A DNA stretch of 64,000 nucleotides from Acidicapsa dinghuensis (GTDB lineage Bacteria; Acidobacteriota; Terriglobia; Terriglobales; Acidobacteriaceae): contig NZ_JAGSYH010000004.1 of assembly GCF_025685685.1 (NCBI RefSeq), positions 744,001 through 808,000 of the forward strand, in the 5' to 3' direction. Both the position numbers and the translations under genes were made by a program. Below are positions 52,395-60,194 of the stretch, piece after piece (position 1 is the first letter of the stretch; every line of letters begins with the position of its first letter). The notes under the pieces are model-generated. The model did no database searches and had not been told where the DNA came from. It saw nothing but the letters and a program-made list of their open reading frames with translations.

Positions 52395-54548
52395 ATGAGA
52401 ACTAGACGCGATTTTCTGCGCTTAGCCGCTACCGCTGCGGGCTCTGCCGTATTTCCTGCGAGTATCAAGAAAGCTTTGGCGATTCCCGCGAGTCGAGCCT
52501 CTGGCACGATTAAAGATGTGGAGCACGTCGTGATCCTGATGCAGGAGAATCGTTCATTCGACCACTATTTTGGATCTTTGCGCGGAGTGCGCGGCTTTAG
52601 CGATCCCCGTCCCGCCTTACTTCCTAATGGCAAGCCTGTTTGGTATCAACCCACAGCCAGCGTCAAAACGAAGCATTACCATGGCCGCGGCTTGAGCTCG
52701 GATGCCAAATACGTGTTGCCCTTTTACATCAACCCCAAGCGGACGACCGAGTTTCAAGCAGGCACTGACCATGGATGGAGCAGCGGTCACCTAGCTTGGA
52801 ACCACGGCCACTACGATGGCTGGGTGAACCATAAACAAGACGTTCTCACCATGGGCTATCTACGCCGTGATGATCTCCTCTTTCACTACGCCCTTGCTGA
52901 TGCCTTTACGATTTGCGATGCATACCACTGCTCCGTGCATGCGGACACAGCGCCGAACCGCATTTATCTTTGGTCCGGGACGATCGACGCGCAGAACAGT
53001 AAGGGCAGGAGAGCGAACGGTCCCGGATTCGACGAGCGGCATAAGACGAACGGTTATACCTGGACCACTTATCCAGAGCGCCTTGAGGCCGCCGGCATCA
53101 GCTGGCGGCTCTATCAGGGAGGCACTGGCGAACCTGGCACTCCGACGGACAATTTCACCGACAACTCACTCGAGTTCTTCGCCGCCTATCAAGTGGGCGA
53201 AGGCGCCTCACCCGATGGACCGCTGGTGAGCAAGGGAATCGCTGATCGCACGATTGCCGACTTCCGGAAGGACATCGAATCCAACCAACTTGCGCAGGTT
53301 TCCTGGCTAGTCCCGCCGTACGTGTACTCTGAACATCCCGAAGCCTCCCCCCGCAATGGCGCCTACTACATCAACCTCGTGCTAGATGCACTCACCACGA
53401 ATCCCGAGGTTTGGAGCAGGACTGTCCTGATCATTAACTATGACGAGAACGATGGTCTGTTCGACCATGTTGTGCCGCCCATGCCGCCACTCGTTCAGAA
53501 TGAGAATTCGGGAGGGCTTGTCTCCGATGACCTCTTAGCATCTCTTGCCGACGAAATCGTCGATACTGACAAATACCCTCACGAACTGAGCCCTATCGTG
53601 CCCGGTACCGACCCTGGCGGACCTCAGCCCATCGGACTGGGTCCAAGAGTACCGCTCCTGCTTATTTCACCATGGACCCGAGGTGGGTGGGTGTGTTCAC
53701 AGGTCTTCGATCATACCTCGGTGCTGCGGTTTCTCGAGGCCCGCTTCGGCGTGTCTGAACCAAACATCAGCGCCTGGCGTCGGTCCATCTGCGGCGATCT
53801 AACCTCGGCGTTCGATTTCTCTGGTGCGAACGACACTACCATTAAATCGTTCAATGTGCCCGCCGTTCTCAGGTCTGAGAAGAAGCCCTACCGGGTCCCA
53901 ACCGTGCAGTCCATGCCTCGCCAGGAACCGGGAACTCGACCGGCGCGCGCCCTGCCTTATGAAATCTATGCCCACTGCCGGCTGGAAATGAATCATCGCA
54001 AGGTGTGGATTGATCTTAAGAACGTGGGGAAGACGGGAGCCGCTTTCTGCATTCGCAACGGACTCCTTCCGCAGGAGCCACCGCGCAGATATTCTGTCTC
54101 GGCATCGAGGGCACTCTCCGATTTCTGGTACTGCGCCGAGGCTGGTCTCGGATCCACGCCCGACTACGATCTGTCTCTCCACGGTCCTAACGGCTACTAC
54201 GCGCATTTTCGAGGCGTGGCCACAAACTTCCAGGAGCAAAAACCAGAGGTCGCTGTTCAATATGACAGCGACGCTGAGAATATCCAGCTTCGGTTATCTA
54301 ACGCCGGGAGCGCGCAATGCACAGTACATATTGCCAATCAGTACTCTGAACCCGGTGCCATCCACAGTTATCATCTTTCGCCGGGCGCAGAGGACATAGA
54401 CGTTTGGACTTTAGGCGCCAGTTCAGGATGGTTTGATCTCTCCATTACCGCGGACGAGGCTCCACTATTTCTCCGGCGGTTCGCCGGGCACGTCGAAACA
54501 GGGCGATCAAGCACAAGTGATCCTGCCATGTTTACTGAAGAGGCCTGA
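52395..54548 (+). CDS. Phosphocholine-type phospholipase C, Tat-exported
   Basis: The ATG at 52395 gives 717 residues and a twin-arginine signal ('RTRRDFLRLAATAAGSAVF'). The phosphoesterase family (PlcN/PlcH) marks are 'HVVILMQENRSFDHYFGSLR', 'HYALADAFTICDAYHCSVH', 'LIINYDENDGLFDHVVPPMP' and 'PLLISPWTRGGWVCSQVFDH'. The C-terminal ~200 residues contain two DUF756-type beta domains ('PALPYEIYAHCRLEM' region, 'SGWFDLSITADEAP'), as in true PlcN proteins. It cleaves phospholipid head groups outside the cell. Its 3' end overlaps the convergent omega-like gene by 17 bp. Confidence 0.9.
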   Translation: MRTRRDFLRLAATAAGSAVFPASIKKALAIPASRASGTIKDVEHVVILMQENRSFDHYFGSLRGVRGFSDPRPALLPNGKPVWYQPTASVKTKHYHGRGLSSDAKYVLPFYINPKRTTEFQAGTDHGWSSGHLAWNHGHYDGWVNHKQDVLTMGYLRRDDLLFHYALADAFTICDAYHCSVHADTAPNRIYLWSGTIDAQNSKGRRANGPGFDERHKTNGYTWTTYPERLEAAGISWRLYQGGTGEPGTPTDNFTDNSLEFFAAYQVGEGASPDGPLVSKGIADRTIADFRKDIESNQLAQVSWLVPPYVYSEHPEASPRNGAYYINLVLDALTTNPEVWSRTVLIINYDENDGLFDHVVPPMPPLVQNENSGGLVSDDLLASLADEIVDTDKYPHELSPIVPGTDPGGPQPIGLGPRVPLLLISPWTRGGWVCSQVFDHTSVLRFLEARFGVSEPNISAWRRSICGDLTSAFDFSGANDTTIKSFNVPAVLRSEKKPYRVPTVQSMPRQEPGTRPARALPYEIYAHCRLEMNHRKVWIDLKNVGKTGAAFCIRNGLLPQEPPRRYSVSASRALSDFWYCAEAGLGSTPDYDLSLHGPNGYYAHFRGVATNFQEQKPEVAVQYDSDAENIQLRLSNAGSAQCTVHIANQYSEPGAIHSYHLSPGAEDIDVWTLGASSGWFDLSITADEAPLFLRRFAGHVETGRSSTSDPAMFTEEA

Positions 54549-54810
54549 AGCCGGCCGTCCCGTGCCCGTCCCACGCATCAGTATAGGCGCCGAGAGTCGC
54601 GCTGGCGGCGCTTAGCCAAACGGAGTTCTCGGGAGCATCCAACCGGCAATACATCGCGCGTCTTGCCAGAATCATCAGAACATCGTTTATTGTGTCCTCA
54701 ATACGGCCAGTCTGGGTATGAAGCGTTCGGGTTCCCTTTGCACATACTCGACAGAGGGTGTAGCGGCTCTCTACTTTTCCAAGAGCATCAAAAATAAGAT
54801 CAGATCGCAT
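54532..54810 (-). CDS. RNA polymerase omega-subunit-like protein (RpoZ paralogue)
   Basis: The ATG at 54810 has GGAAAG 7 bp upstream, giving 92 residues. 'MRSDLIFDALGKVESRYTLC', 'CAKGTRTLHTQTGRIEDTIN' and 'DVLMIL' follow the omega pattern seen in Acidobacteriota, in which a MRSD/E start, 'RY.L...A.K.TR.LH' and 'RI.DT.NDVL' are typical. After residue ~55 the similarity ends, and the tail is unusual. It is second in a minus-strand operon behind fluoride riboswitch 5. Its own polymerase-binding role is inferred from the pattern and recognised by eye only. Confidence 0.55.
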   Translation of the reverse strand: MRSDLIFDALGKVESRYTLCRVCAKGTRTLHTQTGRIEDTINDVLMILARRAMYCRLDAPENSVWLSAASATLGAYTDAWDGHGTAGFRPLQ

Positions 54811-54877
54811 GAAAGTTCTTTCCAATTGAAACCTGAGTATGGCGACGGGAGATGTGCGAGCGACAGACTGCTGTCAT

Positions 54878-55126
54878 CTACTCCTGCCGCCGTCCATTGA
54901 GTGCCCAAATGAGAGCAGCTACCCAACCGACAATCGTCCATCCGAGCGCCATGTTCAACATGAGGATGGCAGGTTGCCTAGGGTGCTGGTAGCGCTGCGC
55001 AATGATGCTGGGTGCAAGATACACAAGGACGATCACGATTTGCGATGCGAGGCGACGACCGAGGGCAAAAGTGGTCTCGCCATCATCGATTGCCAGTAGG
55101 TAAGCCAACAGCATTGCAGTTTGCAT
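54878..55126 (-). CDS. Superinfection-immunity-family small membrane protein
   Basis: The product is 82 residues from ATG 55126 (a TTG at 55141 is possible). It has two membrane spans: 'RLASQIVIVLVYLAPSIIAQ' and 'NMALGWTIVGWVAALIWAL'. The second carries the hallmark 'LGWT.(I/V)GW..A.IWA' of the Imm_superinfect family (phage T4 Imm-like). A YLAPSI motif precedes it, as is usual. It is the first gene after fluoride riboswitch 5. A role in membrane ion leakage or phage exclusion is possible. In this context fluoride toxicity is the likelier theme. Confidence 0.78.
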   Translation of the reverse strand: MQTAMLLAYLLAIDDGETTFALGRRLASQIVIVLVYLAPSIIAQRYQHPRQPAILMLNMALGWTIVGWVAALIWALNGRRQE

Positions 55127-55270
55127 AGAGGCAAATCCCAACCGTGCATCTCAGAAATGCTCCGCGGACTGAGCGGCACAGTGCACTCGAAGGTCAATCA
55201 CAGCGCAAATCGAGCGAGATGATCGTTTGCTCGTGGCAAGAGTTCAAATCACGTTTTGGTAGGGTATACA

Positions 55271-55348
55271 GACTCCTACCAGATCGATAGGAGTCATCAG
55301 CCGTTCCGTATCGGAAGGCGGTTCAAGGCGGATTCCTTCGCCGCCCCC
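55271..55348 (-). promoter_or_regulatory. Fluoride riboswitch 5 (minus strand)
   Basis: On the minus strand GGGGCGGCGAAGGAATCCGC, TTGAACCGCC and GGCTGATGACTCCTATC match the crcB motif. GACTCCTA (minus of 55288-55295) can pair with TAGGAGTC (minus of 55271-55278), the same stem type as in the other four switches. A good promoter lies directly upstream. It controls the small membrane protein and omega-like gene. Confidence 0.88.
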
Positions 55349-55377
55349 ACTATATGACAGATAAGCCCAGAGTTCAA
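55349..55377 (-). promoter_or_regulatory. Promoter of riboswitch 5
   Basis: On the minus strand TTGAAC (55372-55377), a 17-bp spacer and TATAGT (55349-55354) form a good sigma-70 promoter. The aptamer begins immediately downstream. Confidence 0.7.
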
Positions 55378-55469
55378 ACCCGATGACGAGTGCTTAAGAC
55401 TCATAAGGCAGCGTTGTAGTTTTGAAGATATGCGCACTTTGAGAGTTTAGGGTGTGGATTGGAGCATTC

Positions 55470-55892
55470 ATGAATCAGGATGAGGTGCGCTTTCGACTGT
55501 TGCGAAACAATGACGTTCCGCCAACCAATCCATTCGGTTTGGCCTATCGGTTCGGCCTGCAGAACACAACAGGCAATTTGATCGCGGGGACCCAAGAGAC
55601 CGACGGAACGATCAGTTTCGACTTTTCGCTGAAGGTGAAGCAAGAAAGAGAGGGCGAGCAGCCCGTATTCACAGGCTCATTCGCGAGCGGCCCTCGCGAG
55701 GATCGCTTCGTTTACCTGTCGTGGCGCGCTGCAGAAAGTGGCAAGTGGATTAATCGGATCAAAGCCCGTCTGGCGAGCATCGATTGGACAATGGTCCGAG
55801 ATTCCCAGGAACAAAACAGGCCGATCACGGCAGACTTGAGCGGGTGGTCACCCGGTGACACGAGAAAATTCGTCGCCTGGTACTTGGGCTAG
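55470..55892 (+). CDS. DUF5990-family protein
   Basis: The ATG at 55470 follows TTGGAG, giving 140 residues. 'VRFRLLRNNDVPPTNPFGLA', 'RFGLQNTTGNLIAGTQETDG' and 'TGSFASGPREDRFVYLSWR' are the conserved blocks of DUF5990. The first block resembles a ligand-binding beta strand with basic residues. The gene is divergent from fluoride riboswitch 5 and ahead of riboswitch 3, so it sits inside the fluoride island, though no switch precedes it. Confidence 0.68.
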   Translation: MNQDEVRFRLLRNNDVPPTNPFGLAYRFGLQNTTGNLIAGTQETDGTISFDFSLKVKQEREGEQPVFTGSFASGPREDRFVYLSWRAAESGKWINRIKARLASIDWTMVRDSQEQNRPITADLSGWSPGDTRKFVAWYLG

Positions 55893-55932
55893 TGCGAAAC
55901 CGGAGGTCGACCAGAGCGCGGATTTGTTTTGC

Positions 55933-55961
55933 TTGATCGCAGCCTTACAGCGGTGTATGAT
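55933..55961 (+). promoter_or_regulatory. Promoter of riboswitch 3
   Basis: TTGATC (55933-55938), a 17-bp spacer and TATGAT (55956-55961) form a strong sigma-70 promoter. Transcription would start just before the aptamer at 55973, as expected for a riboswitch leader. Confidence 0.72.
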
Positions 55962-55972
55962 ATACTGTTTTC

Positions 55973-56062
55973 GGTGGTGACGGAGTTCACCCTTAACCGC
56001 TGTCCCATCCAATAGGCCGGACAGATGATGACTCCTGACAGGTGGTCCTGTCGCGGAGTCAT
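55973..56062 (+). promoter_or_regulatory. Fluoride riboswitch 3, upstream of enolase
   Basis: GGTGGTGACGGAGTTCACC, TTAACCGC and GATGATGACTCCTGAC match the crcB motif. ATGACTCC (56028-56035) can pair with GGAGTCAT (56055-56062), with an inner GACAG/CTGTC stem, so a long hairpin forms when fluoride is absent. Enolase begins 260 bp downstream with a 69-codon leader frame between. Confidence 0.93.
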
Positions 56063-56106
56063 GTCACGGCGAGATCCCTGATCAGAAAATCCAGAGGTTT
56101 GCGTTC

Positions 56107-56316
56107 ATGCTGAGCGCCCGGATTTTGTCTGCTTTCGGGATGTACTTTCGGTTGGCGGCTTCGCCTCTAGCGGTCCGTGTCGGAACCGCGGCTTTCTCCA
56201 TTTCCCTAGTTTTGAGCTTCCCCAGAACGCTGCTGAAGGCGTGCGTCTCTCGCGCACGCGATTGCTATTCCATCGAAGGTCTCACAACTGGCGGCCTCAT
56301 GGCCGGGAAAGCGTAA
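56107..56316 (+). CDS. Possible leader ORF of enolase, 69 codons
   Basis: The ATG at 56107 follows AGAGG at about 10 bp, and the frame stops 5 bp before the enolase ATG. The peptide has one hydrophobic stretch ('VGTAAFSISLVLSF'). It matches no family and could be a chance frame. If translated, it could couple ribosome flow to enolase, whose own Shine-Dalgarno is weak. Confidence 0.3.
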   Translation: MLSARILSAFGMYFRLAASPLAVRVGTAAFSISLVLSFPRTLLKACVSRARDCYSIEGLTTGGLMAGKA

Positions 56317-56321
56317 GAACA

Positions 56322-57623
56322 ATGTCTGAGATTGCACGACTTGATGCCCTTGAAATTCTCGACTCCCGAGGGAATCCAACACTCGCGGTAACCGCAACTT
56401 TGGGAAACGGTGTGAAGGCAACAGCGAAGGTGCCTTCCGGTGCATCCACGGGAAAACGAGAAGCGGTCGAACTGCGCGACGACGATCTGGCGCGCTACAA
56501 CGGCAAAGGCGTCCTAAAAGCTAGAGCCCATGTCGAAACCGAAATTCAGAACCGCGTCCGCGGCTTTGACGCAAACGACCAGGCTGCGCTGGACAAGGCA
56601 CTTTGTGATCTCGATGGGACGCCCAATAAAGCGCGCCTTGGGGCGAACGCGATCCTTGGTGTCTCCCTGGCGGTGGCTCGAGCGTCGGCGGCTGATCGCA
56701 GCCTCCCTTTGTACGCCAGCCTCGGCAATGAGTCCGCAAACCTGATTCCGGCTCCGTGGTTCAACGTGCTCAATGGCGGAAGACATGCCAACAACAGCGT
56801 CGACTTTCAGGAGTTCATGATCTCTCCGGTCGGGGCTCCAAACTACAGCGAGGGGCTGCGTGTGGCGGCTGAGACTTTCCACGCCCTGAAAGCGATTCTG
56901 CAGAAGCGGGGATACAGCACGGCCGTGGGTGACGAAGGCGGTTTCGCGCCGCAGCTGAAATCCAACGAGGAACCCGTCGAACTGATTCTTGAGGCCATTC
57001 TCAAAGCCGGACATCAACCGGGTATCGATGTCGTCCTCGTGCTTGATCCAGCTACCAGCGAGCTGTTCGAAGACGGAGAGTACGTCTTCGCGAAATCTGA
57101 TAAGAGCAGAAAGTCTCCAGAGCAAATGATCGAGTATTGGACACGACTCCTCGATCAATATCGCGAAATCTGGGCGCTCGAAGATGGTGCCGCAGAAGAC
57201 GACCGAAGTGGCTGGCAGCAGTTGACGAAGGCGTTGGGCAATCGCATCCAGTTGATCGGTGACGACAACTTTGTGACCAACCCAAAGATCTTTAGGCAAG
57301 GGATCAAGGACGGCATTGCCAACGGGATTTTGATCAAGCTCAACCAGATCGGCACTGTTACGGAAACTCTGGAATGCATTCAGATCGCACGCGAGAACGG
57401 TTACGGAGCGGTCATTTCGCACCGTTCTGGAGAGACCGACGACACAAGCATCGCGGATCTCGCGGTGGCTGCTGGTATGGGACAAATCAAGACCGGATCT
57501 GTCAGTCGCGGAGAACGTATAGCCAAATACAACCGTTTTCTCGAAATTGAACGAGAACTCGGGGCAAGAGCCCGTTATGCAGGCGCCAGCGTGTATGAAC
57601 GCTGGCAGGCGGTGAAGGCGTAG
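56322..57623 (+). CDS. eno: Enolase (fluoride-riboswitch controlled copy)
   Basis: The ATG at 56322 gives 433 residues, a normal length. It interconverts 2-phosphoglycerate and phosphoenolpyruvate. Conserved sites are seen: 'SGASTGKREAVELRD', 'GDEGGFAPQL', 'LIGDDNFVTN', 'ILIKLNQIGTVTET', 'SHRSGETDDTSIADLA' and 'QIKTGSVSRGERIAKYN'. The usual 'EDPLxEDDW' reads 'EDGAAEDDRSGW', and 'ALDVAASE' reads 'VLDPATSE'. These are unusual changes near the metal ligands. Enolase is a classic fluoride target (Mg-phosphate-fluoride inhibition), so an induced, divergent copy fits a resistance role. Confidence 0.95.
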   Translation: MSEIARLDALEILDSRGNPTLAVTATLGNGVKATAKVPSGASTGKREAVELRDDDLARYNGKGVLKARAHVETEIQNRVRGFDANDQAALDKALCDLDGTPNKARLGANAILGVSLAVARASAADRSLPLYASLGNESANLIPAPWFNVLNGGRHANNSVDFQEFMISPVGAPNYSEGLRVAAETFHALKAILQKRGYSTAVGDEGGFAPQLKSNEEPVELILEAILKAGHQPGIDVVLVLDPATSELFEDGEYVFAKSDKSRKSPEQMIEYWTRLLDQYREIWALEDGAAEDDRSGWQQLTKALGNRIQLIGDDNFVTNPKIFRQGIKDGIANGILIKLNQIGTVTETLECIQIARENGYGAVISHRSGETDDTSIADLAVAAGMGQIKTGSVSRGERIAKYNRFLEIERELGARARYAGASVYERWQAVKA

Positions 57624-57640
57624 GAAAGCCAAAACCAATT

Positions 57641-57712
57641 TGGGTGTTGGAGTCCACCTCGGATCGCTCGCTAGGGCAGATGACTCCTCGGGAGCCAAAC
57701 ACTTGGAGGGGT
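57641..57712 (+). promoter_or_regulatory. Fluoride riboswitch 4, upstream of the dynamin-crcB operon
   Basis: GGGTGTTGGAGTCCACC, then GGATCGC and GCAGATGACTCCTC fit the crcB motif, more degenerate in the centre than the others. ACTCCTC (57683-57689) pairs with GAGGGGT (57706-57712), which is the Shine-Dalgarno GGAGGGG of the ATG at 57714. This is direct translational control. It lies only 18 bp after the enolase stop, so it can also act inside a readthrough transcript. Confidence 0.85.
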
Positions 57713-57713
57713 A

Positions 57714-59816
57714 ATGCCTAAACCGAACCTCGAGATCGTCACATCCCGACGCCCCGGCGAGTTAAATGAAGCGCAACAGCGGCGTCTAGCCATCACCTGC
57801 AAGTACATCGACAAGTTGCTGAACAGTGTCGAGCACGCACTGCACTCGGCATCCTCTCTCTCACCCTTCCCGCGCTATGTCGTCGATGTCACGCCAGCTC
57901 AAACGCGGGTGCTGGAAGACCACATTCGGAAAATCCGTTCCCAGTTGCTGCGAGCGCTTGATTGGCAGCACATGAGGCCCGAACCAGCGGAGATCCCGGT
58001 AACGCGGGCGATTACAACCGATCTGGCATTTGTCGATATTGCGATCGAGGAACTCCGGCCGAGCTACATGCGTGGAAGCGGCGCTGTGCCTGATGATGCA
58101 GTCGAGGAACTTAACGGCGTGGTTCATGAACTCCGATCTCTGGTTCTGGGCATGGATCGATACGTTCGCCAGGAACTTGGGGTCAACCTCGAATCGCGCC
58201 TGCGCAAGCTCGAGACGACTGGCTACGATGTGGCTCTTCTGCGGCTCATTGAAGAGCTTGTCACACGTCACGGACTCGTCGAATTTCGAGCTCGAATCGA
58301 ATCCCTGGCCGCGCGCCTCGAGGACAACAATCTTGAAGTCGCCCTTTTCGGTCGGGTCAGCAGCGGCAAGTCCTCTCTGCTAAATGCACTGCTGAGCACG
58401 AATGTTCTTCCCGTGGGCATCAACCCGATCACGGCAGTGCCAACCAAATTGTTCTACGGACCTACCCTCCGTGCAGCAGTAGCCTTCGGAACAGGCACAG
58501 AGGAGATCGTCACAATCGAAGAGCTCTCAAAGCTAGTCACCGAACAGGGAAACCCCGGCAATCTTCGCAATGTCGTGCGAGCCGTGGTAGAGGTACCCTC
58601 TCCGCGGCTCAAGCAGGGCATTGTCCTCGTGGATACACCCGGCCTCGGTTCTCTTGCCCGGCGCGGAGCCGCCGAGACTCTCGCTTATCTCCCCTCTTGC
58701 GACCTTGCATTGCTGCTTATCGACGCCGGCACGGCCTTGAATGACGAAGACATCGGAACGCTGCGCCTACTCTACGAGGGGGGCATTCCCGCCATTGTTC
58801 TGCTGAGCAAGGCTGACCTTTTGGCATCCGGAGACCTTCATCAGGCAACGCATTATATCCAGGAGCAGCTACGAGCAGAACTCGGCCTGGACATGGCGGT
58901 ACACGCAGTCAGTTCACTACCCGACCGCAGCGTCCTACTTGATCACTTCTTTGAGCGCGAGCTATTGCCGCGCTTCGAACAGGCCCGGTCTCTCAGAAAC
59001 GCTTCGATCGCAAGAAAGATTGGAGCTCTGCGGGATGCGATCGCCGCAGCCCTTGCAGCCATCCTCGAACAGACAAAACGCAGAGGTCAGGAAGCGCCAA
59101 CTGACCTTCACGAATCTGAAGAGCAACTGCGCCTCATTACCGGCGAAATCGGCGAACAGCGCTCGATCCTTAGCCATGCATTCTTCAGGCTCGCTGAGAT
59201 GCCTCAGGCAATTCTCTCTGAGGCGGCGGACTCAGCAGTTGCCTGGTTTGCGGACACGAAGAATTCCCACCTCACCTCAATGCAGCTTTCAGAATGGCTG
59301 CATGAAGCTATTTGGAAGGCTATGGCGCGAAATCTCGAAGAGACGCGCGCCGTCTGCCAGCGCGCCATCTTCACACTCCAAACTGTCGCTCAAGAGATGG
59401 GTCGAACGGACGTACCTTCCCCGGATGAGATCGAGAGCCTCTTGCGAGATGTGCCGCGTTTTGAGCTCGCCGCATTGCCTGAAAACATCAATCTCGCAGG
59501 ATGGACGATATTGGGCCAGCGCTTCCTCCGCCATAAAGTGCGAAGTTCGCTTGAAGGGAGCGTCGGGGAACTTCTTAAGCAGGAGTTGCACCTCTACGGC
59601 CAGGCTCTGTCTCGGTGGAGCGAACAGTTTGTCAGCAAGATCGTGCTCTTCGTGAATTCCTATGCGAGTGCATACCGCGTTCAACTGCACCGGATCGCAG
59701 GGACCTCCAGTGACACCGTCGACGCGCCCCAGCTTGAGAAAGACCTGTCTCTTCTAAAGACTTGGGCGCCCGATGAGAGGACTGAAATGCGCGACATGAT
59801 TGTGAGGGGGGCCTAA
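57714..59816 (+). CDS. Dynamin-like GTPase 1
   Basis: The product is 700 residues. About 200 residues of helices precede a dynamin-type GTPase domain: G1 'GRVSSGKSSLLNALL' (~213), G2 Thr in 'PITAVPTKL', G3 'VDTPGLGSLA' (~305) and G4 'LSKADLL' (~363). Long helical bundles follow ('LREIGALRDAIAAAL'-type, 'EEQLRLITGEIGEQRS'). Bacterial dynamins bind and remodel membranes as paired proteins; a second one is at 61888-63651. No membrane span is seen. CrcB starts 3 bp downstream. Control by a fluoride switch suggests it protects or reshapes membranes during fluoride stress. Confidence 0.88.
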   Translation: MPKPNLEIVTSRRPGELNEAQQRRLAITCKYIDKLLNSVEHALHSASSLSPFPRYVVDVTPAQTRVLEDHIRKIRSQLLRALDWQHMRPEPAEIPVTRAITTDLAFVDIAIEELRPSYMRGSGAVPDDAVEELNGVVHELRSLVLGMDRYVRQELGVNLESRLRKLETTGYDVALLRLIEELVTRHGLVEFRARIESLAARLEDNNLEVALFGRVSSGKSSLLNALLSTNVLPVGINPITAVPTKLFYGPTLRAAVAFGTGTEEIVTIEELSKLVTEQGNPGNLRNVVRAVVEVPSPRLKQGIVLVDTPGLGSLARRGAAETLAYLPSCDLALLLIDAGTALNDEDIGTLRLLYEGGIPAIVLLSKADLLASGDLHQATHYIQEQLRAELGLDMAVHAVSSLPDRSVLLDHFFERELLPRFEQARSLRNASIARKIGALRDAIAAALAAILEQTKRRGQEAPTDLHESEEQLRLITGEIGEQRSILSHAFFRLAEMPQAILSEAADSAVAWFADTKNSHLTSMQLSEWLHEAIWKAMARNLEETRAVCQRAIFTLQTVAQEMGRTDVPSPDEIESLLRDVPRFELAALPENINLAGWTILGQRFLRHKVRSSLEGSVGELLKQELHLYGQALSRWSEQFVSKIVLFVNSYASAYRVQLHRIAGTSSDTVDAPQLEKDLSLLKTWAPDERTEMRDMIVRGA

Positions 59817-59819
59817 GCG

Positions 59820-60194
59820 TTGCAGAAATACTTGTTCATCGCGATAGGAGGAGCACTTGGTTCAATGGCGAGGTATTGGGTAGGAGTGAACGTTGCTAGC
59901 CGCCTGGGAACCAAGTTCCCATATGGGACGTTCGTTATCAACATCACGGCATGCCTCATTATCGGCTTCTCGTTAACGTTGCTCTCCAAGAGAGCGGAAC
60001 TCAATCCAGCATGGAGGTTCCTAATCCCGGTCGGCTTCATCGGCGCCTACAGCACGTTCTCCACATATGAGTGGGAGACCCTTTCGACACTGCGAACCGG
60101 AGCTTTCCTGATGGCGCTGCTTTATGCAATCAGCAGCCTTGTTCTTGGACTCATTGCGGTTTGGGGCGGGTCCGTTCTCGCTGAGGTGATCTAA
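59820..60194 (+). CDS. crcB: CrcB/FluC fluoride channel
   Basis: The TTG at 59820 gives 124 residues and four membrane spans, the Fluc-family length. Marks are 'IGGALGSMARYWVG' (Arg near the pore), 'YGTFVINITACLIIGF' (the pore-lining Asn) and 'GFIGAYSTFSTYEWET' (central Na site and Phe-box region). It exports fluoride passively as a dual-topology dimer. It is the one clear fluoride exporter in the window and lies between the dynamin and DUF6062 genes under riboswitch 4. Confidence 0.96.
   Translation: MQKYLFIAIGGALGSMARYWVGVNVASRLGTKFPYGTFVINITACLIIGFSLTLLSKRAELNPAWRFLIPVGFIGAYSTFSTYEWETLSTLRTGAFLMALLYAISSLVLGLIAVWGGSVLAEVI

Noticed and set aside
56514..57698. A 394-codon open frame antisense to enolase
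   Set aside because: It mirrors the enolase codons and has no recognisable domain; enolase on the plus strand is certain.
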